Of a stretch of DNA of 64,000 bases, positions 9,001 through 22,209 are shown piece after piece. The notes beneath the pieces were generated by a model. That model searched no databases and had not been told where the DNA came from. It saw only the letters and a program-made list of their open reading frames with translations. Source of the DNA: Urechis unicinctus (lineage: Eukaryota; Annelida; Polychaeta; Xenopneusta; Urechidae); the NCBI GenBank assembly GCA_034190875.2, contig CM067348.1:6960063-7024062 (forward strand). Direction: 5' to 3'. The position numbers were made by a program, and so were the translations under genes. Every line of letters begins with the position of its first letter. Within the stretch, counting starts at the first letter, position 1.

Positions 9001-12000
9001 CCCTAACAAGCGAGGAGTTATAGCAAGGTAGCTTGACCAACTGCAGTGCCTATCACTTGAGGCACAGATATACACACATCCTCAAAGTTGGGCAAGGTAA
9101 TTTGTGATATATCTTAAAAATTGATTAACAAATGAGATAAGATTTGTGTGATCAATTCATATTTCCCTTTGTGTAACAAAAGGAATCTTTCACTCTGTTC
9201 CGTATCAGTCGCAGTGGAAAGATTCTTGAGTATCCACAACAAGTCAAGGTCCCCTAGCCTGAAGCCTGTGGGCGCTGTTTACATGTTACTGATATTCAAT
9301 AGTCTCTAGGGCGAGAAGCGTAGCGGAACCCCTAGAGTCTGGGACGCAGACTAATCCACAACTGTGGCAGGAGATGAGGGCTGCCCCAATATCACTTTCA
9401 TTGCCTGTTTCTTGGCTTATTGAATTTCCAGTCTGGGCTGCTAGACTGATGCAGACACAACCCTGAGGATCACAGCTAAGCTCACCATGTATGTAACTAT
9501 CATAAACAGTTTTTAGCTCTTCTGTTCAGCAGAGTTTACTAAGTACCTGTCTGTTTGTAAACTTTTGATGGCACAAATTACACAAAGACCCACCTGTGAC
9601 AATTGTACCCTGCAGACTAAAAATCTGCCCTGCATGACCTTCGCCGAGTTATTTATGAAAAAATTATGAATTAGTGTTTAACCCTGGTGTGTCGTTAAAT
9701 ACTTTATCAAACCATAATAGTGATTAATTGTCCTCTAGTCATTAGTTTAAATTGAAATTCATGCCAAAAGATGAAGAGATCCAAGGTATATTGACCTCTC
9801 ATTGAATGTTTTATATCTAGTTGTATTTTTTGCAAACAATGTCAGAAATGTATTTGATTACAGGTTTGACAAGAAGCTGACTGAAATTGGCAAGTAACAT
9901 CAAGGTTGTTTGTTCTCTATTCACTATGCAACCAAGGTCTACAGAACAAGGCTCGACAACCACCATCAAGCTGTTACAACATCTTGCACATTCTTTTTCA
10001 ATTATCTCCATATTTTTGCACTCTTGTCAGCATGTCTGAAATAAAATAACCTGATATTATGAACTTTCTCATTTAGTGTTGATTTATGCATGGCTATCAA
10101 GCTTAAGGACTTATTGTGCCATCAATAATATCAATACAGTACCATGAAGATATTAACCGATGAATGCACTAAAATACATAGGGGAATGATGAATTATTCC
10201 ACCTCAAGCTATGTGAACATTGACTAGAATAGCTCTGGTATTTGTGCTGGGTCTGCAAGTAAAATAACAAGAATATCATAGCGTTTTGAGCTACAATATG
10301 GAAATTTCTGACGTGAATTTATATGCTTTATAATTAAATCAATCGAATTTGACAGTGAAATAGAGGTCAGTCGATAGAGCACTCGCTAGAGCGTCCACAT
10401 CGCTTTGCTAGCGGAACTATTAGACACCGGATATATCAGCCTACAAAGTGATGCCGTTATTATTCCGTGCGACCCCATGTTGCGCCCCGCAAAGATGCGA
10501 AAACCCCCACACTGGACCCAACAACATGAATAACTTTATTTTATGGGGCTACATAATTATGTCGTCATAATCAGCGATGTGACGTCACACTTGTTAGTCC
10601 TTTACATGTAAGATTTATATCAGTCTTATTCGTGGTCGTCGATATATAATCAAAGATAGTTCTAGTAGTATATTTAAAATAACCCCCCGGACATAACTAT
10701 GTGCTACAGAAGAAGCACAAATGCGAGTGAAGACCATAGTCAATGATTAGATTGACGCGGTTCCGTTGACGTCATGGACACGTTGGTTCTTTTCGAAAAT
10801 TTAATCGTGTTCCCTGACACGCGGCCAGATATAACTCTATATTTTAAATATATCTTGCAAACAGACCTGATGAACGACCCTGACTAAACTTATACATCCC
10901 AGGTGGCGACAAATATTAACCTTTGCAAATTCACCACATGCGATTCCTGGTATTGTCGATACCATAGCTCATGTCCTTCCCCAGACTGAGACGCTTAGCA
11001 AATCATGTTAAGTTGCTATAATTTCGCCAATAGCTAACTACTAATTCTATCCCAAAGTCTATGACAATATACTTGATGTAAATTGTAACATATATTCATC
11101 TTCGCTTTTATATTTTACCTTAAAGGGTTTTCAATGCTAGCTTTGCAACACAGACGAATTTTGATGGACGTGAGTCATAAGGGGGATGGCAATTGCTTAT
11201 GCACGATAAATCGGCAGATTCACGCCACCTCTTATCAGTTATTTTGGGATCAAAGGGAGTGGCGTTTATTAGCCCGGTAAAACTCACATTAACGGATCAG
11301 CTGTCCACGGCGGAGCAGGAAAACACGGAGTGCATAACTTTACAACACTTTCGGAGTCCGCCACTGTACCCCAACTTAAATCCATATTAAATATTCGAGC
11401 TGCCTATGATAACTTATGGTTTTAACAGGATAGATCCGACACAACTAGATTTTATATGATAGATGAGTATATCATATGGATGGCTTTTGATAAAAATAAC
11501 ATTTTACTGCTAATCTGAAAACGCTTCATTTATCTTACATGCTACACCTTACCCTGATTAAACTAACTACCGTAGTTAAATGTTTAGGATTTCTTGTCAG
11601 GGATAGAGAATATTCTGGCGTTATTATTAAAGTGACCGACAAGTGAACATAGGCTACGATGTATAACAATCATTCCAAGAATTAAATTTTAACGCGGTAT
11701 GTGTAAAATTATATGCTGGTATTTTTTCCAGAGATTAATTGCATAGTATCTTATATTGCCCTGCTTTGTATATTTTGACCATCATTAGGGTATTCTATCA
11801 TATGGGTGAACGAGACAATCTTGATTGAAATCTATTACGTCCACCTATAGCGAGTAGACTATTAATATCATGGTAACAGTTACCAGATTCAAATATAATT
11901 TGCAGTCCATCGGCGAAATCACCACATACCTAGATCTGATTATTTGCTCTATGTGTAGTGCTTGTTTCACTGGATTATCGAATGTCGTGTATTGCAGGGT

Positions 12001-14060
12001 GGCAATAAAAGATGTGGATAAAGTGCCTATATATGACTGTAATTGACGGGGCCATCACAGAGCCTGATATATTCAGATAGGGTGATCTTAGCGGCCTGGA
12101 TCAGAGGTGTATGTTGAGCACGTGGCATGACTTGACATGTTGACGGCGCAGCAAGCGTCTGAACACCCCGACAAGCGGGTACTTTCAACTGTCTAGAAGT
12201 GGTGTGTTTCGTCAACATTAAGCATATTACCTTGTTTAGTCCATGTTAAAGCGATACAAATTGGGTGCCCGAAATCTAAAGTACATCTTAGTATAATAGA
12301 TATTTTGCGGCCAGGTCTATTTCCTATCTTTTTAAATGTGATAATTTGTATAAGAATAGTATTTCAATATATATTTTTTGTATCATACCCAGCAAACACA
12401 TAACGTTCCCCCAACGTTACTGTTAGTCACAGAATGTTGTTGCAACACAGATAGCACTACAACACTGGGCCAACACTGGCTAAACTGCTGGCACCAAGTC
12501 GGCATACCAACATAGGCCCACCGTAGTCTTATCCGGCAGACCAATGTAGGCTTGCCTACCTAGTCCCAGACCTAGTGTTCCAACGATTAGGTGGACATGG
12601 TTGAACTGATTTAGTTGTAGTTTCCATGTGTATAAATAAATAACAACCAGATCTCAGAAAAACATCTACTTTTTTTAGTGTCATATTTTTATTCTGAACC
12701 AGAATCTGAGTTCTTGCTGTAATTGCTTGGAGTCAAGTTTCACTGTAAAACATAAGTACAAAATTGTGAGCTAAATAATGTAGAAAAAATACAGAACAAT
12801 GTGTTTTTCACTGAATCATCATATTGGAGAGAAGCCTAGACACTTATATGCTGGCTCGTTTCCTTTCACCCACCCACCCGCACCACAAACCCACACACAC
12901 ACATACAAACAATCAAACAAAATTTGAAGCCTCCGACAGAAATATGGTGGTTACAGTTTACTATCTACTGACAAAAATTTCTTCTTTTCTTCTTCTTCTT
13001 CTTCTTTTTTACCCTCCATTCCTGTCACTAGCTACCAAAAGCCATTTGTTGATGCATTCCTCAACATCTGCCTCCTTAATTGACAGCATTTTAGCCACAT
13101 CTGATTAAACATTTTATGCAGGTTATTGATAATTTATGGCAACTGAATATTATCATTAATCTACTAACCCTACACACTGCTGATAAGACCTTTTCTTGCC
13201 CAGTTGGAAGATCGGGCCAAGCTGTTACTCAGTAGTGAAAGGAGCATTTTCTCCACTGTATCTTTCACCCCAAATCAATGCAGGGAGCATAAATGAGTAA
13301 CCTAAACACACACAACAACAATCAGACATTTTCCTGCTATGCTGTAAGTAATACACTCATGACAGTATCTAGCTATATGGGTTTTGTAATTGAAAACACC
13401 TACATGAAATAAATATTGATTGAATATTGACTCTAAGGTAATGTCCTGTGTGATTTGATATTGGGGTGCTAGTAGAATCAATGGGCTAGTTTACCTAGCT
13501 TATTCAATTGATAATAATGTAATATCAAGTATTATATTAATATCTGTTCAGAAGCATACACAAGAACTGAAACGAACCGCTAAGATAAAAGGAAGAAGGG
13601 TAAACACATCTTTAACAAGGCATATGGTTAGTGAAGCACCATACCTATTTGAAAATTACTGTCAAGAGTAACTTAGTGTCATTAGTATTTATGTCGTTTT
13701 ATTTACCTGCATTGTACTTTTTTAATTAAGATATGCTATGTTGAATGGTCTGTCGGTAAGTGCATTAGCTGAAACAATAGGGTCACTGCGCAAATGTCCA
13801 AGGTGGAAGCTGGCAAGGTGCAAGCATTAGAAATGCCTTCTGGGGTTGTCTGTTAGCGACCAGGCAGTTACAACCTGATTGAACTGGAAGCTGTTTTGTC
13901 CCACAGGAAAGACAAAGTTTGAGGGTACATACAACAATGTCCAGACTGAACATTATTATATATTGTATCATAGAAAAGATATGCAGCTATAGTAACTGAT
14001 ACCAATATCATTGAAAACAATAAGAGCACATATCATAGTCAGTCAGAACATCATACATAT
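6045..14060. other. No gene seen; AT-rich insertion interior
   Basis: Only short chance reading frames occur. Small features are four clustered GGGCCAGTT words near 7700-7790 and ACTTGTCC words near 8225-8290. Another is ACCCAGCAAACACATAACG at 12390, which resembles one terminal repeat of TA-targeted MITEs (compare 17225) without a visible partner. A CA-rich and CTT-rich stretch lies at 12880-13005. Confidence 0.5.
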
Positions 14061-14063
14061 TGA

Positions 14064-14790
14064 TGATTAAATCACCACTGTTTCAGTGGTCACCGACAAG
14101 ATGCAGTGTAGGTCCACGTTGGAAATAATTCCCTCCCATGAATGAGGTCCAGCCAACTGTTGACATGGAAACAGATGCTGTAGATGCTGTGAAGGACAAA
14201 AGCAAGGATACAAACACATGGGAACCATATTCCTTTGTCAAGGGAATTTTGGGGCAGGCGAATATTCTGTTGAGTGTGTGAAAAGCATAAAAAACTTATA
14301 GAGAGATAATCAATCATTATTTTGGATATGTGGATCTTTAATGTCAACTCAGTTGAATTTAATAATGTTATCAGTAGCATATGTTTCTTTTGAAATGTTA
14401 TCGTCATTGATAATGGATAACTATGTTTGATTAAACACTGTTTCAGTGGTCACCAACAACTTGGAAGGTGCAGTGGAGGTCCACGTTGGAAATGACTCAA
14501 TGAATGAGGTAGAGCCAAGTTTCGACGACCACAATAAGGTAATGGAAACAGTAGATTATGTGGAGGACACCAGTACAGGTACAGTTGAAGGTGTTTGAAG
14601 AGAGTATTGAAAGAAAGAAGGGAAATATGAAGTGGAAGACATATTGAAACGGATCAAACGAGGACAAGGGTGGAGCTATTTAATAAAGTGGTTGGGGTAT
14701 GACAAAACCACATGTGCACTATATTCTTTTGTTAAGGGAATTTTAGGGTCAGGTGAATATTCTGTCGAGAGAGTGAACATCACAAAAACC
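14064..14790 (+). pseudogene. Duplicated exon remnant with chromodomain
   Basis: Two copies of one segment lie at about 14064-14300 and 14428-14790. Both open with ACTGTTTCAG/TGGTCACC, which reads as an intron 3' end plus exon, and share the block coding VKGILG. The second copy encodes a chromodomain core at 14623-14712: KYEVEDILKRI, then GWSYLIKWLGYD. Chromodomains bind methylated histone tails and also occur at the C-terminus of some retroelement integrases and transposases. The first copy keeps the TWEP motif that follows a chromodomain core. Neither copy is a usable gene as it stands. Origin, host gene or mobile element, is undecided. Confidence 0.55.
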
Positions 14791-15024
14791 TAGTTGTATA
14801 TAATAATTTAATCAGCAGCATGTGTGTTATGAAACTATTCTAGCTATAAGCCCTTAATTATCAGCATGATGTGGCCTGTACCAAATCCCTTTGATAAATG
14901 GCTGACAAGAGACCGTGGACCAATAGCGTGGGCTGTTCAAGGGCCTCGGGGGGAATACAACGACCGGGAGCACTATATTATCAGCCCGCTCATATACCCG
15001 GGTGGGGGGGCACTTGGCCTTATT

Positions 15025-15240
15025 CTGAATAGGTGTGTGACGCGGGACCTAAAAAACCTGTACCCGTCGAACAAGGTCAAAATGGCCAAAAGCATACCCC
15101 GTCGTACAAGGTATTATGCGAATGTATAACCCTCCGAACAGATTTGAAGCTGAAAAAATTAACCCTGTTGTACAAGTATGAGGCCAAAATAACCCGTTGT
15201 ACAAGTTGAGAGGCCGAAAAAACATACCCCGTCTCGCGGC
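15025..15240 (+). repeat. Degenerate tandem repeat (CCCGTCGTACAAG motif)
   Basis: About five diverged units each contain a version of TACCCCGTCGTACAAG followed by a purine-rich GAGGCCAAAAA-like segment, at irregular 30-55 bp spacing. A GC-rich tract with a G run precedes it. Confidence 0.6.
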
Positions 15241-16440
15241 ACATATATACTACCTCTATACACTTAAGTGCCCCGCCCCACTGGGTCATATCATTTCAAA
15301 ATTTATCTACGGCTATGCTTCACACACCAATATTTATGTTGATATTATGATATTAAACACTAGTTTCAAACTCACTCAATCGCGTACATTAAACACTCGT
15401 GTTGTTTTATTAATGCAGCGCCTGACCACTTCAAGTTACCGAACTCAATATTTCACGTCAATCGCTTTATCTGTTTATTATCGCCCATATCAAGTCACAA
15501 TGTTCAGACAAAACTCGCTGTAAATTATTAACAATGCTACCGATAAATTGACACTTGACACCTTTGGATAGAGGAGATATCGCATATCATCTCCAATAAT
15601 GCTTTCATCCGCAAAACAAAATCACTTCAACAATTCGACAGCCTAAACTCTCCCATGTTCATGATGTTGTTGTTGGTTATTCAGATTTGAGTGGTTTCGG
15701 CAGCTTTTGCCATGTACCACCTAAACTCTTTCAACACCGGTATATCCGTCTGGGCGTCGTGGTTATAATCGATCTCCTGCGGGTTATAATATGACTGCGG
15801 AGACGTGTGATTGGCCTATAGAGGGGATTCGGTATCGGGGATTCCATGCCAGGATTCCATGACGTTGCCAAAAATATCGCCTTTTGCTGCAGATACCCAT
15901 TAAGACCTGTTACGGATAAGGGGCCAGTCGGATCGATTTTGTAATGAATAAGATGTATGGAAAACATGGATGGAAAAACAATGTTTATCCCTGGGAAACT
16001 ACACAGCCAACTGTTTATGACAGAAATCTGTCCCAGAAATCACTCCCGCTTGTACACCGGCAATACGTCACAAGAATGTTAACGAACCCTCGAGTAAGGC
16101 TATTTAGGTTAAACATTGGCAATTTATTAATGACCAATGTCCGAATTTCAGTATTAAACCGAAAAATTTGCTAGATGAGTTCACCGCGTATATATAGTAA
16201 CACCGATCATAAAGATAAGGATCATTTAAAAGATTTATCCGGGGCCAAAATTAAGGTTTGAAGTAAAACATGAATAAAGTTTTAAAATGTGGCAACTAAA
16301 ATACCAGATTTCATGCTTGCGTTTTCCATGATCGCAAAACGATTATCGAGTTAACGAGATGGAGATCACGAGTGTCATTCGCTAGGTGGCGATACTCACG
16401 CTGCATCCAATCTCGCAGTTCACCGCTCGCGTCACGAGAT
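15240..16440. other. No gene seen
   Basis: AT-rich sequence between the degenerate repeat and the right inverted repeat of the 10.7-kb insertion. Nothing recognisable. Confidence 0.5.
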
Positions 16441-16447
16441 CTCGTTC

Positions 16448-16563
16448 CACCTGCAACGCCGTTTGGCGAATGCAGGTATCTCACATGGTACGATAAGACC
16501 AGCTGCAATGTCTATTAGCATAAGCAGTTGGAGACCTGCACACGCTACTTGGCATTGCAGGTT
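16448..16563 (-). repeat. Right inverted repeat of the 10.7-kb insertion
   Basis: Reverse complement of 5905-6020 with a few mismatches at its inner end. The short reading frames on both sides end in the same peptide because of this repeat. Confidence 0.8.
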
Positions 16564-17093
16564 TCAGAATCGGGTGACCTTGCTCTGTCACGGCTTCAGG
16601 GCCCCTCATTTCTAAATTCTCTGCGGCTTTAGCAGCTGCTTGGTCAACGCCTTGGAGGGCTGTTGCTTCCTTTTGTGACACCACTTGTGAGGACCACTCA
16701 GTGAACCCCAAACCATCACGGACAACCTTAGCCCCCCCCTCTACTTTTACCTATTGTTCCAAGTGAAAGCGGGGCTTTAGTACGATAATTTGTAATACTT
16801 AAGTCACGGTAGTCCTTCAAACGTAACTGTCCTCTAACAAGTTCAAACTTTGTATAATCGCGGCCGAGGGAGGGTGTGTTGCCTTTTTCAGCTAATGCAT
16901 CGTAATAATCATTGACAGCGCCTATAACGAGTCGGCCTTCCGGTGGTATAGACCGATCCATCCCAATGTCCCCTTCTGTAACAGGTGGGAGAGTGGCCTC
17001 TGGGAGAGTCTCCTCATCATCAAAGTTAGTGTCATTCCTCTCCCATCCCCCCTCCTCCTCTGGGTCGTCAAATGCTGGGTTATCAAACTCCAT
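16564..17093 (-). pseudogene. Coiled-coil/hydrophobic protein, proximal part, Polinton A
   Basis: The start of the leftward arm's first gene. It begins MEFDNPAFDDPEEEGG, an acidic N-terminus that matches the start of the copy B gene at 36879. It later contains the helix QGVDQAAAKAAENL, also shared with copy B. The start codon lies 40 bp from the capsid gene ATG on the other strand. The 10.7-kb insertion separates it from its distal part at 5235-5904. Broken. Position beside the capsid gene suggests a structural protein. Confidence 0.55.
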
Positions 17094-17133
17094 GTCTGTG
17101 TGTTAAAGATATAAGTGTAATTAAACATTCAAC
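17094..17133. promoter_or_regulatory. Shared divergent promoter, Polinton A
   Basis: The 40 bp between the capsid ATG and the oppositely facing coiled-coil gene ATG. Copy B has the same 40-bp spacing at 36839-36878. Aligned in the same orientation, both share GTTAAAGATATA and an ATTCAACATG start context. It is the only spacer between the two arms, so it must hold start signals for both directions or lie within overlapping leaders. Confidence 0.6.
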
Positions 17134-17498
17134 ATGACGAGTACTTACGGACGCAAACTAAACCCACACCGCCGGATACGCGAACCCCTTGGGGTAAAGG
17201 GCGTGCGACAATCTGTATGCGTTACCCAGCTAACACATCTACTTAGTCACAACGTAGCTGCGACGTGGCCATGTCGTTGTGGCCACGTTACATTTCTACG
17301 TTGTCATAACGTGATTGTGTATGGTCCCAGATACGTTGTGGCCACGTTGCATTTCTACGTTGCGGTTTCACTTTACCGCCACGTTTGTACCACCAAACAT
17401 TTACTCCATAAATAGCTTTTATTATTGATAATATCGCAATAAAACAACACATGGAGTTCATTGTGAAGTTTATTTAACTAAAAAAAAAAATAAGTAAA

Positions 17499-18448
17499 TC
17501 ATTCGCTATTCGAATCTGTGACTGTGAGTGGTAAACACTGTGTAAGTCTTTTCTGTTTCGTCAATGTTGATTCCTGAAACATATAATCATTAAAAATATT
17601 ACTTCTTTCTTTTAACTGTATAAAACTAAACGAATAAATTAATAATGAATAAACGAAAAATACTAGAACAGACCTTATTGTGCTTTGTTCCACCTCTTCT
17701 CTTAAGTGCATGTTTCAGTGTCTCGGCCAATTCTACTTCTACCTCGTCAACTTTAATGTTTTGGTTGATCTTCTGACAGGCACAGCAAACAATTTTTTAA
17801 CACATAATTGCCTTTTTCAAATTTCATAAAAATAAGAAATATAATGTAAAAAAGATCGTCAGAATAAGCCTATTACTTATTATCATTCGGTAGATATCGA
17901 GATCGACGAAGGCCCGCTTCCCCTTCTTCCCCCTCAAACTATAGAGCGACCATAGGTCATTTGTGCCAAGTCTTTTGAGGATACGACGTAGGGATTAGCC
18001 GACTGTCGAACCACCCAGTGAAACCATGAAATAGGCTTATTAAACAGATAATCACACAGTAATTTGATAAACAATAGCTTATGTTAACGCTTTAAAATAT
18101 TATTGTTAGGACCAACTATTTCCATCAACTGAAATGTTGTATCGAAATTGTAAATAAAAGCTGTATCACCAACATTAATATACTAACAATTGACATACAA
18201 TAGCCATATTTGTTCATGCATATCATAAAATAAACATACCATAATGATTTGTTTTTTGATTTTGATGTCTTCGGCCAGTTTTGAGCATAACACTTCTAAT
18301 TCCTCCACACTGGCCAGTGGTTCAGGAACGACTTCCTCAACCTTGTCCCCAGCTTCACTGCTGTTTGACAAGGGCCTCAGTAAATGAAGCACCTCATCCA
18401 GCTTCTCATCCAGCCCCTTCATCCGCATTATCAATGCATTCTGTGTCG
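17499..18448 (-). CDS. Spliced gene fragment carried by the 3.2-kb element (unknown protein)
   Basis: Three - strand segments have correct splice borders and compatible phases: 18448-18240 (acceptor GTGCAG, donor ATG|GTATGT), 17772-17674 (acceptor CTGTCAG, donor AAG|GTCTGT) and 17573-17499 (acceptor TTTCAG, ending at TGA). Joined by ordinary splicing they give about 127 residues. The first exon is a coiled-coil-like segment (GLDEKLDEVLHLLRP) and then ASVEELEVLCSKLAED, which faintly recalls DUF4806-type proteins. The second is acidic then basic. Further exon-like stretches lie upstream near 18560-18690 and 18825-18890, but I could not settle their borders. It may be a captured host gene part or the element's own cargo. 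Confidence 0.45.
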
Positions 18449-18945
18449 CTGCACGAGGGTTGTGGAAAATAACCACAGTAATACTTAATTTTTAAATCAT
18501 AAACTACAAATTGAATTAAATTACTACAGCTCAGTCTTACAATGGGAATGTGGCAGAAGTACAATTATTACCCGAACTTGAAGGGCTGCTCAAGCTTCAT
18601 TATCAGTGAAATGGCGATGCAAGGTTTCAGTTTCACCCTGGGGATTTCCTTGATCACCAAAGCCCTGTCCATTCCTGATGACTGTACAGAAGAAAATAAT
18701 ATATATAATATAAATCATATATATAGTGTGCCCATCAATATGACAAGGCACTAATGCCTGAGACCAATCAGTTAAAGGTAATAAATGTAATTCACATTAT
18801 AATAACAATTATAATACGTTAGTCGGTTACCCTTTGGAGTTGGAGGTTGAGGCAGTAGTAAAGCAGACTGACTAAAATGCAAAGCATCATCTGAATAGAA
18901 ATGTTTAAAATTAAGCGTGAAAAAGGATAAGAGAATAGGAAGGTT

Positions 18946-19136
<191 letters not shown>

Positions 19137-19139
19137 AAG

Positions 19140-20100
19140 GGGGATTGGGGGTAGGGGAGGGACGAGCAACAGTGCTAGCTGACACGTCTTATGCCACGCA
19201 GCGTTATCCATTGCCAGATAACAGCAGCCTTGAGCGAACAGCCCCAGAGCCTTGTGTTGATTAGGGAGTAAGGCTACTTACAGACTAGAAAAAAAAAGGA
19301 ACCGGGAAAAGTGACCTGCTTCCTTAATGCAACTCATGCTTAATAGTCTGTATAAAGGAGAAAAATATTTTAGGTACTTGTATTTACTAGTTATCGTGGA
19401 CTCTTTACACGTACTTTGGTTATTGCAAAATTTAATAAGAATCAATATACTCACTTTGCACAGTTGACTTGAGTAAGACACGTGGAGGATGAGGTCGCAC
19501 AACTCTTATGCCGCAGCGTTCACCTATATAACCGTGCTACAAGCAGATTAATGACTCGACAGTAGCTCTGTTGAACCAAGCGGATATTGCGCAAGGTAGT
19601 ACCCGGTCGGGTGTTGGGCTACTCGGCAAATCTCCATCGCCTGCAATGTCCGCCTGCAGCCTGAGGGACCGCAGCCATTAGCATGTTCTTAGAGAGCCCA
19701 ATTAAGTATAGGGAGAAGGAGCGTGTTTAATGGGGATGCTACCTAGGTCGTGACCTCTATTTTGTGCGCTGTTTAGTCCGATTACTGTTACTTTTCGAAA
19801 CAGCCTCGCTAACTGGGTCAATTATACGCTACATTACAATCCCGTTACTGAAATTTATGTCCAAGCAAGTAGTGAAAATAAAAAGTCAAATCTTGTTGAA
19901 AAGATGATGCTATCGCACCAGACCAATGATGATAAAAACTGTGTTTCATGATGTAGATGACCGGAAAAGAATATATTAACACAAACTCTAGTATTATGTT
20001 AGTAATATATTTCAGACATATGCACCAATGGATAATGTAAGAGCAATATTAAATATATTATCGTTTAATCGATAATCAATTAGAAACATGCAGCCCTCAT
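19140..20100. other. No gene seen; interior of the 3.2-kb element
   Basis: No coding pattern or repeat was recognised between the TA tract and the ACGT-rich right arm. Confidence 0.5.
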
Positions 20101-21576
20101 ACAGACTCAATATGTAGCGTTTTGTCACGTGAATGCCACGTCGCATTCACGTAGAAAATCATTCGAGAATTTCGACGTGAATGCAACGTGGCCTGCACGT
20201 GGCATAAATTTATCTTCGAAAAATTATTCTGATTTATATTTATATATTTGACGCATTACTTTCCATTATTTATAGACAACATCAATTGTAAACATATCAC
20301 ACCACAACGTGTCTGCCACGTCGTGAGCACGTTGATATTCGACGACACGTAACCACCACGTATACACAACGTGGCAGTAACGTGTCGTGTTTGCTGGGTA
20401 CAAACAATCCAAGCACTATTGACCAGAACCAACAACTGCTGGTTCGCTTCCCCAATCTAGGTGCAGAAGACGTCATTGTTCCAGGGACAGCACGGCTGGC
20501 CTTTACAATCACGCTGATCTCGACTGATGTTAACCGCAGCGTTGTGCAAAACTTGGGTCGCGCCGTGGTTAAGAAACTGACTATCAAGATTTCTGGCAAT
20601 GAGGTCATGTCTATTGATGACAGCGATATGTACCACTGTTACCACGACTTGTGGCGGACAGCACAGGAGAGACAGGGCCTTCAGTACCAGGGCATTGACA
20701 CATCAGATGATAGAAACGCAACTAAGATACGACTGGGGGCAGGAGACAAGGTTGATACCGAGGAAGAGGACAAGGCCGTAGCCGATGTGTATGGTAACAG
20801 GTTCTACGTTCCGCTTGATTTTGAACTCCTCGAGAGCCACGTACCATTCTACCAGAGCGCGCTTAATGACAGATTGGAATACGAGCTCACGTTCAACGAC
20901 TACAACCGCGTGATTCACGCAACAAGCGACTCCGCTGCAAGCTACAAAATTGATGGCATCTCGCTGGAGTATGACATGGTTACCCAACCAGAGTTGGCCC
21001 GTATGATACGCACCCAGTACACAGGTCGACTCTCAATTCTGTATGACCGTGTGCTTCGTCACAGGAAGCTTGTATACAATAAAAGAGATACACTGTGTAA
21101 CATCAACCTGAACGTGCCGGCTCGCAGCATGAAGGGCATCCTACTGCTCTTTGAAGACTCAGACAATGTCTCATACGCCAGGAAGACAGAGTCGTTCTAC
21201 AACCCAAAGATTACGAAGGTCGAGGTGACCATTGAGGGCATCCCCAATCAGCTCTATGTCCAGGGCATGCGTGGCTACCAGCAGTGGGACGAGGTGAAGA
21301 AGGCCTTTGCAGCAACGAGTAAACGAGACCCCAGTGTAGCAATAGCTGCAAAAGACTTGGCATTGTCAGACGTGTCCCTAGGAGAGTACCTAACCACTAA
21401 GTATGCTCTGTCGCTCGACTTAAGGACGAGTGATGATGACCAGCTGCACGATAGTGGCAGGGCTGTGGAGAATGCGTCTGAGGGCATCACCATACAGATC
21501 ACAAAAAAGGCAGAGGCGGCCGGCGCATTGAACGTTTATATGTATATTGTAATGGATGCACAGCTTAACATTAAAG

Positions 21577-22209
21577 ATGGCAGGTTCGTCAGCGCAGTCT
21601 ACTAAGTTTACATTTCCAGATGGTCCCTGTTCGGCAATTGTTTGTGGGCAGACAGGATGTGGGAAAACCGCATTCATCCTCGACCTACTTGAAGGGCCCT
21701 TCTTTAGTGCCTTCGAGCATATTGTAATCCTCTGCCCTACCATACGTTTCAAACGAGGCCTACCGGACGCGGTCATGGGTGTGGGATGATTCAGAGGTGT
21801 ACGTGTGGTTGATCCAGGGGAGCGGCTCCATGACCACCTGAGGGCTTTCTACCATTGTTTTAAGGGCGAGCCAACCCTGTACATTATTGATGACTGTTCG
21901 GCAACAAAGGCCCTAACCAAGAAGAAAGACATGTTATCCGAACTGGCCTTTAGCGGCCGCCATGCGCAACAAAGTGTCTGGGTCCTCACCCAAAAGTACA
22001 ACTCTGTGCTGACGGACTTACGTGAGCAGACTCGCTGGATGGTGCTCTTTCACACCAAGGACCGTGACTCGTTTGAAGACGCCTTACGTGAAAATGATGT
22101 AATTCCAACAAAGGAGGAACGTGCAACAGTACGCCAACTACTAGCAAAGACCAAGCACGCAAAACTGTTGTTGAAGACTGATCAGCCTACTGCATATGCC
22201 GTCGATTGA
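21577..22209 (+). pseudogene. Genome-packaging ATPase (FtsK/HerA, A32-like), Polinton A
   Basis: This family pumps viral DNA into capsids by ATP hydrolysis. The Walker A motif GQTGCGKT lies about 25 residues from the start, and the Walker B segment is LYIIDDCS. A downstream arginine-containing sensor-like stretch with SGRHAQQSVWVLTQ is typical for the family. The ATG overlaps the end of the capsid gene by 29 bp. The combination of capsid followed at once by ATPase is characteristic of Polintons. Broken, about one break between the two Walker regions. Copy B has the homologous region at 35040-35605. Confidence 0.8.

Larger units (their letters stand above)
5905..16563. mobile_element. 10.7-kb insertion bounded by ~115-bp inverted repeats
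   Basis: The sequence starting AACCTGCAATGCCAAGTAGC at 5905 reappears inverted ending at 16563. The two ends match for about 115 bp, with a few differences toward the inside. The insertion splits the coiled-coil gene of Polinton A. Between the ends I found no transposase frame; the interior is AT-rich with scattered remnants (duplicated chromodomain exon at 14.1-14.8 kb, degenerate repeats near 15.1 kb). It may be a long non-autonomous TIR transposon, or two MITE copies in inverted orientation that captured intervening DNA. No convincing target-site duplication was seen. Confidence 0.6.

Noticed and set aside
8930-9110. Possible KDZ-type transposase remnant (a WPLTPNKRG-like peptide)
   Set aside because: The match is one short block with stops and no second motif; too weak to annotate.
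10371-10440. tRNA-like stretch with a box-A-like GTCAGTCGATAGAGCACTCG
   Set aside because: No box B at the right distance and no cloverleaf could be drawn, so neither a tRNA nor a SINE head is supported.
12390-12640. Complete TA-targeted MITE like the one at 17225
   Set aside because: The left-end motif ACCCAGCAAACAC is present but no inverted partner or TA duplication could be found.
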